From: Bog-159 sp963707465
GTDB lineage: Bacteria; Acidobacteriota; Terriglobia; Bryobacterales; Bryobacteraceae
Direction: 5' to 3'
Assembly (NCBI GenBank): GCA_963707465.1
Contig: CAVPQK010000024.1
Location: 434,001 to 498,000, forward strand
Length of the DNA: 64,000 bases
The translations under genes were made by a program, and so were the position numbers. Position 1 is the stretch's first letter. Every line of letters starts with the position of its first letter. The notes beneath the pieces were generated by a model. It searched no databases. It saw only the letters and a program-made list of their open reading frames with translations, and was not told where the DNA came from. Positions 1 through 9,023 of the stretch are shown here, in pieces.

Positions 1-78
1 CAATCTTGGCCGCAGCCGCCTTTCCAGGCGGCTGGAGCCGGCTGAAAGCCGGCTGCGGGCAGAATTGCCCGCCCTCCA
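1..78. repeat. Palindromic dispersed repeat, copy 1 (left end cut by window edge)
   Basis: This stretch matches 50507-50584 base for base except at six positions (5, 6, 24, 25, 33, 34). It folds as three successive hairpins: a GCCGCC/GGCGGC stem (extended to 8 bp here by CA/TG), an AGCCGGCT/AGCCGGCT stem, and GCGGGCA/TGCCCGC around a GAAT loop. The complete copy at 50 kb also has 9-bp terminal inverted repeats, whose left arm would lie off this window. Between it and the exosortase start at 185 I see only a possible TATCAT box at 171-176. Confidence 0.8.
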
Positions 79-184
79 ATTTGGTTTTCACCACTATTCG
101 TGGGCCGTAGGCCCCAAAACGGTTAAGCACTCGCCGCCATCCACTTTCAACACGCTCCGCCTGCAACGTGTATCATAACGGAAG

Positions 185-1063
185 ATGTCCGCCACGTCAT
201 CCACCCCGGGAATGGCTTTGCGCAACAGCCGCCTGCCGTGGGTTGCCTGGGCCTGGTTCGGAGCCCTGCTGCTGGCGTCCTATGTACCGGTACTGTGGCG
301 GCTGGTGCGGCAATGGGATGCCGACCCGGATATGGGTCACGGTTTCTTCGTCCCTTTAGTGGCAGGCTACATCGTTTGGCAGAAACGCGCGGAATTGCAG
401 GCGCTCGAGCCCGCCCCCAACTGGTGGGGCCTGGCCGTGGTGCTCTACGGCGGGCTGCAATTGTGGATCGCCACCATGGGCGCGGAGTTGTTTCTGGCCC
501 GCACCGCCTTTGTGATTTCCATCATCGGGGTGGTGTTGCTGTTGGGTGGCACGGCTTGGGTGCGCGCGCTGGCGTTCCCGCTGTTCCTTCTGTTTTTCAT
601 GATTCCAATACCCACCGTGGTGTACAACAGCATCACCTTTCCGCTGCAAATCCTGGCCAGCCGGGTTTCCACCGAAGCGTTGAGCCTGATGCAGATTCCG
701 GTGCTGCGCGAAGGCAACGTGCTGGAGCTCGCCGAGCAGAAGCTGTCGGTGGTAGAGGCGTGCAGCGGCATCCGCTCGCTGTTGTCGCTCACCTTCCTCT
801 CGCTGGTCTACGGCTATTTCTTCGAAACGAAGGTGTGGATGCGCGTACTGCTGTTTGTCTCCACCATCCCCATCGCCATCGTGGCCAACGCCAGCCGCGT
901 TACGCTTACCGGCGTCTTAACCGAGTACAAGCCCGAGTTGGCCGAGGGATTTTTTCATACCGCTTCCGGCTGGGTCATCTTCATGGTGGCGCTGGCTATT
1001 ATGGTCGGTCTGCACCAGATTCTGAACAGGGGGTACCGCTGGCTCAGTCGCGGTCATAACTAA
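185..1063 (+). CDS. xrt: Exosortase (membrane transpeptidase-type sorting enzyme)
   Basis: A 292-residue polytopic membrane protein of the exosortase/archaeosortase family, which cleaves and transfers proteins bearing PEP-CTERM-type C-terminal signals at the inner membrane and is usually linked to exopolysaccharide loci. The three family catalytic residues are in place: Cys193 in the EACSGIRSL motif, Arg238 in NASRVTLTG, and His258 in FFHTASGW. About eight hydrophobic segments are visible from residue 20 to the C-terminus. It is followed directly by an EpsI gene with no gap, the usual partner. No clear PEP-CTERM substrate was recognised in this window. Which exosortase subtype this is cannot be decided by eye. 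Confidence 0.93.
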   Translation: MSATSSTPGMALRNSRLPWVAWAWFGALLLASYVPVLWRLVRQWDADPDMGHGFFVPLVAGYIVWQKRAELQALEPAPNWWGLAVVLYGGLQLWIATMGAELFLARTAFVISIIGVVLLLGGTAWVRALAFPLFLLFFMIPIPTVVYNSITFPLQILASRVSTEALSLMQIPVLREGNVLELAEQKLSVVEACSGIRSLLSLTFLSLVYGYFFETKVWMRVLLFVSTIPIAIVANASRVTLTGVLTEYKPELAEGFFHTASGWVIFMVALAIMVGLHQILNRGYRWLSRGHN

Positions 1064-1717
1064 ATGGGCTGGATACGCAACAAGTACGCGGGGATTCTGA
1101 CCCTTGCGCTGGTGCTTCAGGCCACTCTGTTCTATGCCGCGTCGCGCGGCGAGAAAGTCCCGGCCATCCAGCCGCTGGATCTGTTTCCGGCGCAAGTGGG
1201 AAGCTGGCACGAGACGCAGAATTATCCGGTCGAGCAGGAGGTTCGGGATCAGCTCAAGGCCGACGATTTGCTCAACCGGCTGTACGTCAATCCGGAATCA
1301 CATGGCGCCGCCGGTCTCTTCGTGGCGTATTTCAAGACGCAGCGCACGGGCCAGTCGCCGCATTCTCCCAAGAACTGTCTGCCCGGAACGGGATGGGAGC
1401 CGGAGGCCACCGGGTTCCTCGATGTGGCCGTGGCGGGCCAGCCGGAACCGATTCGCATCAACCGCTACGTGGTCTCCTACGGCGACGAAAAGAGCGTGGT
1501 GCTCTATTGGTATCAAAGCCGCCGCCGCGTGATCGCCAGTGAATTCTCGGCGAAATTCTGGCTGGTGATGGATTCCATCCGCTATCACCGCAGCGATACG
1601 GAATTGGTGCGGGTGACGATTCCAGTGGGCCGCAACGGCCCGGACGCTGCCACCGGGATGGGCGTGTCCTTCGTCGAGACCGTCTTTCCGTTGTTGAAAG
1701 GCTACTTGCCTTCCTAG
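1064..1717 (+). CDS. epsI: EpsI family exosortase-associated protein
   Basis: 217 residues starting with an ATG immediately after the exosortase stop codon, so the two are translationally coupled. One N-terminal hydrophobic segment (about residues 8-24) anchors a periplasmic domain. The SPKNCLPGTGW motif near residue 105 and the later block around VVLYWYQSRRR are characteristic of the EpsI/exosortase C-terminal-associated family, found as a separate gene or fused to exosortases in EPS loci. Molecular function is not established; a role in exosortase-dependent processing or EPS export is inferred from constant association. Confidence 0.9.
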   Translation: MGWIRNKYAGILTLALVLQATLFYAASRGEKVPAIQPLDLFPAQVGSWHETQNYPVEQEVRDQLKADDLLNRLYVNPESHGAAGLFVAYFKTQRTGQSPHSPKNCLPGTGWEPEATGFLDVAVAGQPEPIRINRYVVSYGDEKSVVLYWYQSRRRVIASEFSAKFWLVMDSIRYHRSDTELVRVTIPVGRNGPDAATGMGVSFVETVFPLLKGYLPS

Positions 1718-1765
1718 AACTACACCGTGGCGCGACTCCGCCAGCGTGCACGTATCAACTTCTTG

Positions 1766-2194
1766 TTATGCCGCGTCCCACGGATTGAGCACCGCGACAC
1801 CAAAGCCCGCAAAGTCCTTGACGTTCCGGGTGACAATGGTCAGGCCGTGGTGTAGGGCCGTAGCCACGATAAGGCCATCCGCGACCTTCACTTGTTTTCC
1901 TTGCAAACGGTATTCTCCGGAGAGAATGCCCCATCTTTCCTCAATCGGGCCGGTCACCGGAAAGATGCGGCCCTCAAACCAGGGCCGCAACGTACCGTCG
2001 AGCCACTCCTGTAAACCTTCGCGGCGCTGGCTCGCTGGCAGGACGGTGATACCCTTACGAATTTCGCCCAAGGAGATGACGCTGAAATCCAGTTCCGCGT
2101 CGTTGGCTTGATCCAGCCAGCGCTCGACTTGCGGCGCTGATCTTTGGCGGGTTAGTTCCGATGGAATGTTGGTGTCGAGCAGGAAGCCGCTCAT
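1766..2194 (-). CDS. vapC: VapC-type PIN-domain toxin
   Basis: 142 residues with a PIN ribonuclease fold. The N-terminal LLDTNIPSE carries the first acidic metal ligand, a central EIRKG motif the second, and VADGLIVATA plus the TRNVKDF block complete the acidic pocket. VapC toxins cleave RNA and are neutralised by the upstream antitoxin. The start overlaps the stop of the antitoxin gene by 4 bp (ATGA), the standard arrangement. It lies convergent to epsI, 48 bp away. All expected acidic residues are present, so it looks active. Confidence 0.9.
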   Translation of the reverse strand: MSGFLLDTNIPSELTRQRSAPQVERWLDQANDAELDFSVISLGEIRKGITVLPASQRREGLQEWLDGTLRPWFEGRIFPVTGPIEERWGILSGEYRLQGKQVKVADGLIVATALHHGLTIVTRNVKDFAGFGVAVLNPWDAA

Positions 2195-2448
2195 AGCGTA
2201 ACGTCGCGGCCACAGTCGGGATCTCTTTCGAAATCGATGTCGAGGCCTTTGAACGGGGACTCCGCGAACAGTTGCGCGAGGCTCTTTCTGTCTTCAGGCC
2301 GGCGCGATGTAGCCGCCGCGGGCACTTCGGCCGCGGGTCCAGCTTGGAAGGCCTGCATGATCACGTCTTCGACATCATGGAAGGCGCCGCTGTCCATCCG
2401 CTCACGGATGAGCGCTTCAAGTTCCGGGCGGTGAATTTCAATCGTCAT
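2191..2448 (-). CDS. VapB/ParD-like antitoxin
   Basis: 85 residues. I place the start at the ATG at 2448 because the protein then begins MTIEIHRPELEALIRERM, the typical opening of this antitoxin family, whereas the longer reading frame upstream has no family resemblance and runs into the 3' end of the permease gene. The N-terminal half (ELEALIRERMDSGAFHDVED) is the DNA-binding, ParD-like part; the C-terminal half, rich in acidic and hydrophobic residues, is expected to wrap the PIN toxin. The operon is probably autoregulated, which is family knowledge rather than seen here. Confidence 0.85.
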   Translation of the reverse strand: MTIEIHRPELEALIRERMDSGAFHDVEDVIMQAFQAGPAAEVPAAATSRRPEDRKSLAQLFAESPFKGLDIDFERDPDCGRDVTL

Positions 2449-2492
2449 GGCCTGCGGTGCCTCAATTCTAATTATGCCATTCTTCCAACCCG

Positions 2493-4916
2493 CTACTCGT
2501 GGCGCAGCGCGGCTAGCGGATCCACCTTGGCCGCGCGGCCGGATGGAATCCAGCAAGCCAGAAACGCGACCGCGGCCAGGAATAACGGCACTCCGGCGAA
2601 GGTTGCCAGGTCGTGCGGGCGTACTTCGTACAGGAAGCTGGCCGAGGCGCCAGCCACAGCCCACGCGGCCGCCAGACCCAGCGTCAGGGCGATCACTGTG
2701 AGCCGCATGCCCTGCCGCACGATCAGGCGCCGCACTTCGCCGGTCCGCGCGCCCAGCGCCAGCCGGATGCCGATCTCGCGCGTGCGCCGGCTGACGGAGT
2801 AGCTCATCACGCCATACAGTCCGATGGCCGCCAGGAGCAGACCCACAACGCCGAAGACGCCAAACAAGGTGCCCGCCAGGCGCGGCAGAAAGAGCGCATT
2901 GCGGAGGTGCTCTTCCATGGTCTGGGTGTCGTAGACGGCTAGCGTCGGATCGAGTGCATGAATCTCGCGGCGGACGGCTGCGGCGAGCGCCCCGGGCGAT
3001 CCCGCCGCGCGCGCCAGCACCGCATATCCCACGAAGGATGGATCGCCCGCGATGCTCTGCTCGAGCGAGCGGAACAGAACGGGCCGGAATTCCTCGCCGA
3101 CGGTGCGCGACCTGATGTTCTTGACCACGCCGACAATCTGGTAAGTGACGCCGCCGCCGGTGACCCGCTGCCCGATGGGATTCTCGTTCTTGAACAGTCG
3201 CTCGACGAACGCCTCGGTGACGATGGCGACTTTCGGTCCGGTGGGAGCTTCGTTGCCGAAATCGCGCCCGGCGACGCGTGGGATGCCCAAGGTGTTGAAA
3301 TAGCCGGGGCTGGCCATATACAGTTCCACGGTCGGGTCCGGAGCGCCGTTGTTCGGCCGGCCCTCAACGTGAAATCCGTCGCTCCGGTGTCCGCCCGATA
3401 ACGGCACGCCGTCGGTGCAGGCGGCGGAAACTACGCCTGGAAGTGCGTTCACGCGTTGGCGCAATTGAGCCAGGAACTGCGTGGTGCGCTGGGCCGTGTA
3501 GCCGTGCACGCGCGGATCGACGGCCATGGTCAGAATGCCTCGCGTTCGAAAGCCGGTCTCCATGCGCGACGCGCTCCGCAGGCTGCGCAGGAACAGGCCC
3601 GTGGCACAGAGCAGCACCAGCGACATGGCGATCTGCGAGACCACCAGCACGTTGCGCAGATTCCAAGGGCGGCCGGGACGCGCCAGCATGTCCTCGCCTT
3701 TCAGCGCGCTCGACAGGATGGGACGCGCAGCGGCCCAAGCCGGGGCCAGCCCGAACAGCAGCCCGGTGCCGGCGCTGAGCGCCAACGTGTACAGCAGGAC
3801 CCGCCAATCCACGGCCACATTCAGGTCGAGCGGCACCGGCGCGGGAAAGCGGAAAGCCGACAGCCCCGCGGTGGCCCATAGCGCGAGGACCACGCCGAGC
3901 AGGCCGCCCCCGAGCGCCAGCAGCAGGCTTTCGGTCAGCATCTGGCGCATCAGGTGGCCGCGCGTGGCGCCCACGGCAAGGCGCACGGCCATCTCCCGTT
4001 GACGGCCGGAGGCTTGCGCCAGAAGCAGATTGGCCACGTTGGCGCAGGCGATCCCGAGGACCAGCAGCACCACCACCGTGAGCGCCGCCAGGAACGTCAG
4101 GATGGTGGAACGGTCGCGCGGCGGCAGCGATCCGGCCGGTTCAAAACGGAAGCCGCCGTCCTTCTCTGATTCCGGATAAGTTTGGCCCAGGTTCCGCGCG
4201 ATCACGGCGAGCTCCGCCGCTGCCTGCGGACGGGTGACGCCGGGCCGCAAGCGTCCCGCAACCACGATCCAATGGTAGTCGCGCGACTGGTAGTTGCTGG
4301 TGTTCGGCAGCAACTGGTCGAGGTTCCCCAGCGGCACCCAGAATTGGCAGTCGAGGATGAGATCCAGGCCGCGGAAGCCGGGCGGTGCGACGCCCACCAC
4401 GGTGAAAGGCCGGCCGGACAGCGTAATGGACTTGCCGGCGATCGCCCGATCCGCGCCAAAGCGCCGCTGCCACAGGCCGTGGCCGAGCACGATCACCGGT
4501 AGCCGCTCCTCGCCGCTCGAGAAACCGCGTCCCAGCGTCATGCCCAGTTGGGCGACGTCGAAGAAGTTGGCGGTGGTGGCTTGCCCCCACACGCGTTCCG
4601 GCTCGCCCTGGCCGCCGATGGATGCGGCCAGCAGTTCGAAAACGCCCGTGACGCCGGAGAAGGTCCTGGTTTGCGCGCGCAGATCCGCATAGAGCGGCCA
4701 GGAGAACGAGTTACAGCATTCGCCCTGGTGGGTGGTGTGCAGGGCCATCAGCGTGCCTGGATCGCCCACCGGCGCGGGCCGCAGCACGAACCGGCTGACC
4801 ATCGAAAAAATGGTGGAATTGGCGGCGATGCCCATGCCGATCGACACCACCGCGGCGGCGGCGAATCCCGGGGATTTCGAAAGGCGCCGGAATGCAAAGG
4901 TGAGATCTTGTCGCAA
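2493..4916 (-). CDS. Orphan MacB/FtsX-type ABC permease (acidobacterial duplicated permease)
   Basis: 807 residues, about twice a normal MacB permease, consisting of two copies of the unit MacB periplasmic core plus FtsX transmembrane domain. It opens MRQDLTFAFRRLSKSPGF, the family's usual start, then a TM segment (about residues 17-40). FtsX blocks occur near the middle (ACANVANLLLAQASGRQREM) and at the C-terminus (REIGIRLALGARTGEVRRL). No ATPase or membrane-fusion gene is adjacent. Such orphan permeases are a hallmark expansion in Acidobacteria; substrate unknown. Its 3' end is 44 bp from the antitoxin start, same strand. Confidence 0.92.
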   Translation of the reverse strand: MRQDLTFAFRRLSKSPGFAAAAVVSIGMGIAANSTIFSMVSRFVLRPAPVGDPGTLMALHTTHQGECCNSFSWPLYADLRAQTRTFSGVTGVFELLAASIGGQGEPERVWGQATTANFFDVAQLGMTLGRGFSSGEERLPVIVLGHGLWQRRFGADRAIAGKSITLSGRPFTVVGVAPPGFRGLDLILDCQFWVPLGNLDQLLPNTSNYQSRDYHWIVVAGRLRPGVTRPQAAAELAVIARNLGQTYPESEKDGGFRFEPAGSLPPRDRSTILTFLAALTVVVLLVLGIACANVANLLLAQASGRQREMAVRLAVGATRGHLMRQMLTESLLLALGGGLLGVVLALWATAGLSAFRFPAPVPLDLNVAVDWRVLLYTLALSAGTGLLFGLAPAWAAARPILSSALKGEDMLARPGRPWNLRNVLVVSQIAMSLVLLCATGLFLRSLRSASRMETGFRTRGILTMAVDPRVHGYTAQRTTQFLAQLRQRVNALPGVVSAACTDGVPLSGGHRSDGFHVEGRPNNGAPDPTVELYMASPGYFNTLGIPRVAGRDFGNEAPTGPKVAIVTEAFVERLFKNENPIGQRVTGGGVTYQIVGVVKNIRSRTVGEEFRPVLFRSLEQSIAGDPSFVGYAVLARAAGSPGALAAAVRREIHALDPTLAVYDTQTMEEHLRNALFLPRLAGTLFGVFGVVGLLLAAIGLYGVMSYSVSRRTREIGIRLALGARTGEVRRLIVRQGMRLTVIALTLGLAAAWAVAGASASFLYEVRPHDLATFAGVPLFLAAVAFLACWIPSGRAAKVDPLAALRHE

Positions 4917-5025
4917 AGCTCCTCCCTTAGACCCTATGACGCGCGGCGCAGCCGGTTATTAGCCTAAGGCGCGCCGCCGGGACCGGGCGTGCATGGGATA
5001 ATAGGCTCTCGCCTCCCAAACTCGC

Positions 5026-5691
5026 ATGGACACGCTCGCACAGAGGCTGGCCGAGGTCCGGCTGCGCATCGCCAGCGCCGCGGAGCGCGCCCATCGCGAC
5101 CCTGCCCAAATCCTGCTGCTGGCGGTCACGAAAATATTTCCGGCCCAGGTGATCCGCGATGCCTACGCGCTCGGCATGCGCGAATTCGGCGAAAATTATG
5201 TCCAGGAGTTCGCCGCCAAACTCCCCGAACTGAGCGGCCTCGACGACGCCCGATTTCATCTGATCGGGCACCTGCAGAGTAACAAGAGCGCGCCCGCCGC
5301 GGATATGTTCCATTGCATCCAGACCGTGGATTCTGCAAAGCTGGCGCGCCGCCTGAACGAAACCGGCAAGGCTCTCGATATCCTGCTCGAAGTCAAACTC
5401 TCGCCCGAGCAGGCCAAAGCCGGCGCGCCGCCCGACGAGCTCCCGGAACTTATCGCCGCCGTGCGCGAATGCGCCAACCTGCGTCTGCTCGGCCTAATGA
5501 CCATGCCGCCCTGGAATGCCGATCAGGAGCAGTCGCGGCCCTACTTCCGCCGCCTGCGCGAGCTGGCCGAAAAGCACAGCTTGCCGCAGCTCTCCATGGG
5601 TATGTCGCACGATCTGGAAGCCGCCATCGAAGAGGGCGCTACCATCGTGCGCGTGGGAACGGCGCTGTTCGGCAAGCGCCGGAAGCCATGA
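5026..5691 (+). CDS. YggS/PLPBP family PLP homeostasis protein
   Basis: 221 residues, the normal length for the single-domain PLP-binding protein family (YggS/PROSC), which buffers pyridoxal phosphate and has no known catalytic activity. The PLP lysine is in LLAVTKIFP near residue 35; FGENYVQEF, HLIGHLQSNK and LSMGMSHDLEAAIEEGAT with VRVGTALFG are conserved family blocks. In many bacteria it neighbours cell division or proline genes; here it is followed, with a 4-bp overlap, by a glycosyltransferase, an unusual partner. Confidence 0.93.
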   Translation: MDTLAQRLAEVRLRIASAAERAHRDPAQILLLAVTKIFPAQVIRDAYALGMREFGENYVQEFAAKLPELSGLDDARFHLIGHLQSNKSAPAADMFHCIQTVDSAKLARRLNETGKALDILLEVKLSPEQAKAGAPPDELPELIAAVRECANLRLLGLMTMPPWNADQEQSRPYFRRLRELAEKHSLPQLSMGMSHDLEAAIEEGATIVRVGTALFGKRRKP

Positions 5692-6788
5692 AAGTCGTCT
5701 ACTGCGCGCCGTTGCCGCCCGCGCGCACGGGCGTGGCCGACTACGCCGCGGCCCTGCTCACTGCTCTGCGCCGCCATGGCAGCGTGGAGCCGCACGCGCG
5801 CCACGCGGATATCGCGCTCTATCACCTGGGCAACAACGGACTGCACCGCGAAATCTATCGCCGCGCGCTCGCCGAACCCGGCGTGGTCGTGCTGCACGAC
5901 GCCGTGCTGCACCATTTCTTCCTGGGCGCGCTCGACCGCTCAGCCTACATCAACGAGTTCGTCTACAATTACGGCGAATGGCATCGCGCCCTGGCCGAAG
6001 ACCTGTGGCGCGGTCGCGCCAGTTCCGCCTTCGACCGGCGCTACTTCGACTACCCGATGCTGAAGCGCATCGCCGGGCGCTCCCGCGCGGTGGTGGTGCA
6101 TAACCCGGCCGCGGCGCGCATGGTCCGCGAACATGCGCCCGGCGCAACGGTCGTCGAAATCCCCCATCTCTTCGCCCCGCCGGAACTGCCGGCCGGCTGG
6201 GAAGTCATCCGCATGCGGCAGAACCTGGGCGTCTCCACGCACCAGTTTCTCTTTGGGGTGTTCGGCTACCTGCGGGAATCCAAACGCCTCTTCGCCGTGC
6301 TGCGCGTCTTCGACCGGCTGCGGCAAACGCGGCCTGACGCGCGGCTCCTGATCGCCGGACCCTTCGTATCGTCGGACCTGGCGCGCGCCGCAGCCCCGCT
6401 ATTGCGCGGGCCGGGCATCGTGCGCCTGCCGTATCTGTCCGAGCGCGATTTCTGGCGCGCGGCGCTGGCCGTGGACGCCTGCATCAACCTGCGCTACCCC
6501 GCGGCCGGCGAAACTTCCGGTATCGCCATCCGGCTGATGGGGGTCTCGAAGCCCGTCCTGCTGACCCGCGGCGAGGAAAACTCCCGCTACCCCCAAGCCG
6601 CGTGCCTGCGCATCGAGCCCGGCCTGGCGGAAGAAGATTCGTTGTGGCGGAACATGTTTCTGCTAACATCGATGACAGAATGTGCGGGTGAAATCGGACT
6701 GCGCGCGTCCGGGCACATCGTCGAGCGTCACCAGGCCGTTCAAATCGCCGAACAGTATTGGGACACATTGTGCGCTTTTCGCCAGTAG
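5688..6788 (+). CDS. GT4-type glycosyltransferase
   Basis: 366 residues from the ATG at 5688, chosen because it overlaps the preceding stop codon (ATGA) and begins MKVVYCAPLPPARTGVADY, the N-terminal Rossmann motif of GT4 glycosyltransferases. The C-terminal nucleotide-sugar domain is seen from about residue 185 (FLFGVFGYLRESKRL, then RLLIAGPF and the GETSGIAIRLMGVSKPVLL block with its Glu). The sugar donor and acceptor cannot be deduced. It is isolated from the two EPS loci. Confidence 0.85.
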   Translation: MKVVYCAPLPPARTGVADYAAALLTALRRHGSVEPHARHADIALYHLGNNGLHREIYRRALAEPGVVVLHDAVLHHFFLGALDRSAYINEFVYNYGEWHRALAEDLWRGRASSAFDRRYFDYPMLKRIAGRSRAVVVHNPAAARMVREHAPGATVVEIPHLFAPPELPAGWEVIRMRQNLGVSTHQFLFGVFGYLRESKRLFAVLRVFDRLRQTRPDARLLIAGPFVSSDLARAAAPLLRGPGIVRLPYLSERDFWRAALAVDACINLRYPAAGETSGIAIRLMGVSKPVLLTRGEENSRYPQAACLRIEPGLAEEDSLWRNMFLLTSMTECAGEIGLRASGHIVERHQAVQIAEQYWDTLCAFRQ

Positions 6789-8476
6789 TGCCGCTTCTGT
6801 GCGCCGCGGTGTTGTCCGCGGCGCCGGGCGAGATCTCCCGCAGTTTCGACGTCGCCGTGCCCATGCGCGACGGCGTGCGTCTCTCCGCGAATGTCTTCCG
6901 CCCCGAAGCGGCGGGCCGATATCCCACCATCCTGGTGCGCACGCCCTACGGCAAAGGCGCGGCCATCTCTCCCAATTACGCGCCGTTCGTCGCGCATGGC
7001 TATGCGGTGGTGGTCCAGGACGTGCGCGGGCGCTACCGCTCGGAGGGCGTCTTCCAGCCGCTGGAGCAAGAGCCGGCTGATGGCGGCGACACGCTCGATT
7101 GGATCGCGCGCCAGCCCTGGTCCGATGGCAAAATCGGCATGCTCGGCGGCTCTTACCTGGGAATCGTGCAGTGGAAAGTCGCGGCGCTGAACAACCCGCA
7201 CTTAAAAGCCATCTTCCCCTCCGTCTCCGGCTGCGACGATTATCTCGACCGCTTCTACTCACCCGGCGGCGCCCTGAAGCTGGGCCAGCGCCTGCTCTGG
7301 ATGTCGGAGAACCTGCGCGCGCCGCGGTTCCATCCCGACTTCGCCGGCTTCGTGCTGCACCTGCCCCTGCGCACCTCCGACTTGGCGGCCACCGGCCAGA
7401 CGTCCGCTATGTTCCAGGAAGCCATCGCACATCCCGCGTACGATTCGTTCTGGAAGTCCATCAGCGTGCGTGAGCGCCTCGATAATATCCGCGTGCCTGT
7501 CTTTTCGGTGGGCGGATGGTTCGACAATTATGTGGAAAGCGATCTCTATGCATACGAGCGCCTGCGCAAGAACTCGAGCGTCAACCGCATCCTGATCGGG
7601 CCGTGGCCCCACAACATGGCGGTGAAACTGGACGGCGCGGATTTCGGGCCGGATACCGATGTGCCCATGCGCGCCATCCAGATGCAGTGGTTCGACCAGT
7701 TCCTGAAAGGCAAAGACACGCCGCTGCTTTCGCAGCCTCCCGTCCGCGTCTTTGTGATGGGTGTGAACCGCTGGCGCGAGGGCCGCGACTGGCCGCCGCC
7801 CGCGCACCCCGAGCGTTTCTACCTGGAGAGCCGCGGCCACGCCAACACGCTCGCGGGCGATGGCAGGCTCCGCCTTCGCGCGCCGGCGACTCCGGCTGCC
7901 GCAGCCAACGCCTCCGACCGGTTCTTGTTCGATCCGCGCGATCCCGTGCCCACCGCGGGTGGCGCGGTCTGTTGCAATCCGAAGGTATTTCCTTGGGGGC
8001 CCCAGGACCAGCGCGCCGTCGAGCAGCGCCGCGACGTGCTCGTCTATACCACCGCGCCGCTACCGGCGGATCTGGAAGTGGTCGGTCCGGTGCGCGTGGT
8101 GCTGTACGCCGCCACGTCCGCGCGTGATACCGATTTCACCGCCAAACTGGTGGACGTGCTGCCGGACGGCCGCACGCGAAACCTCACCGACGGCATCCTG
8201 CGCCTGCGCTACCGCCAATCGCTGGAAAATCCGGAGCTGGCGCAGCCCGGCGAAATCTACAAAATGACCATCGACGCCGGCGTGACCGGCAACGTTTTTC
8301 TGAAGGGCCATCGCATCCGGATGGAAATATCCAGCAGCAACTTTCCGCGCTTCGACCGCAATCCGAATACGGGCTATCCGGTCGCCGATGCCACCGAATT
8401 GCGCCCCGCCTCTCAAACGATTTATCACGACGCGCGGCGGCCATCGTACCTGCTTCTGCCGGTGCTGCGGGACTGA
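6758..8476 (+). CDS. CocE/NonD family alpha/beta hydrolase (S15-like), secreted
   Basis: 572 residues from the ATG, or 568 from an in-frame GTG at 6770 that gives a cleaner signal peptide (RFSPVVPLLCAAVLSAAP). The N-terminal domain has FDVAVPMRDGVRLSANVFRP and the nucleophile elbow GMLGGSYLG near residue 132, with the Ser as catalytic residue; a GGWFDNY acid-region block follows near residue 250. The C-terminal jelly-roll domain (residues about 330-570) is the X-Pro dipeptidyl-peptidase C-terminal type. Members hydrolyse esters, amides or acyl-peptide bonds; the substrate here is unknown. It overlaps the glycosyltransferase gene by about 20-31 bp. Confidence 0.9.
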   Translation: MGHIVRFSPVVPLLCAAVLSAAPGEISRSFDVAVPMRDGVRLSANVFRPEAAGRYPTILVRTPYGKGAAISPNYAPFVAHGYAVVVQDVRGRYRSEGVFQPLEQEPADGGDTLDWIARQPWSDGKIGMLGGSYLGIVQWKVAALNNPHLKAIFPSVSGCDDYLDRFYSPGGALKLGQRLLWMSENLRAPRFHPDFAGFVLHLPLRTSDLAATGQTSAMFQEAIAHPAYDSFWKSISVRERLDNIRVPVFSVGGWFDNYVESDLYAYERLRKNSSVNRILIGPWPHNMAVKLDGADFGPDTDVPMRAIQMQWFDQFLKGKDTPLLSQPPVRVFVMGVNRWREGRDWPPPAHPERFYLESRGHANTLAGDGRLRLRAPATPAAAANASDRFLFDPRDPVPTAGGAVCCNPKVFPWGPQDQRAVEQRRDVLVYTTAPLPADLEVVGPVRVVLYAATSARDTDFTAKLVDVLPDGRTRNLTDGILRLRYRQSLENPELAQPGEIYKMTIDAGVTGNVFLKGHRIRMEISSSNFPRFDRNPNTGYPVADATELRPASQTIYHDARRPSYLLLPVLRD

Positions 8477-8493
8477 CCACGAGTGGGCGAAGA

Positions 8494-8523
8494 TTGACTT
8501 TGGGCCGTCCGGCGCGCTATTTT
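8494..8523 (+). promoter_or_regulatory. Candidate sigma-70 promoter for tRNA-Cys
   Basis: TTGACT at 8494-8499, an 18-bp spacer, then TATTTT at 8518-8523. Transcription would start around 8530, about 12 bp before the mature tRNA. Confidence 0.5.
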
Positions 8524-8541
8524 TCAGGTATAGCCTCCTCG

Positions 8542-8618
<77 letters not shown>

Positions 8619-8773
8619 GATATCTGGTTTAAAATAATCAATTTAAAGACCTTACTCGGCCCCGCGTACCAAATACGTTCCTAAGGTGAGGAAATGGTGG
8701 CCTTTGGTTTATACTCCACGCTGCCAGTCCCGCAAGCGTCACGTAAGATGGTATACAATTCGTTGTTGCAAAG

Positions 8774-9016
8774 GTGGCGAACCGCGTTTGCAGACATGCG
8801 CCCGTGCCGTTTAGAAATAGCCACGATCGGAATAGGCACTTCGTGCGCCATGGGAGCGAGTTTTCAGTCGCCACAGCGGTCGAATACGAAATGCTGGCTG
8901 ACGCGTTTTTGGGCGTTGTGAAGGAGTATGGGACGTTGGAATGCACGCGGGAGAGCGGCGAGTTGGTTCGGTTCAATCCTCGTCTTGAATATTTTCAGTA
9001 CAACTGTCGGCAATAG
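8774..9016 (+). CDS. Fragment resembling a polymorphic-toxin C-terminal domain
   Basis: 80 residues from a GTG. The pattern HFVRHGSEF...TAVEYEMLADAFL...TRESGELVRFNP resembles C-terminal domains found at the end of polymorphic (RHS/CDI-type) toxins and some phage head-associated proteins, where a conserved EFG and a glycine/IRTYF-like tail follow the NP motif. Here the protein stops soon after (LEYFQYNCRQ), so the expected end is missing, and there is no secretion or carrier domain upstream. I read it as a truncated or orphan toxin tip. This is pattern recognition, not a profile hit; an independent small protein is possible. Confidence 0.5.
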   Translation: MANRVCRHAPVPFRNSHDRNRHFVRHGSEFSVATAVEYEMLADAFLGVVKEYGTLECTRESGELVRFNPRLEYFQYNCRQ

Positions 9017-9023
9017 GGTTTAT

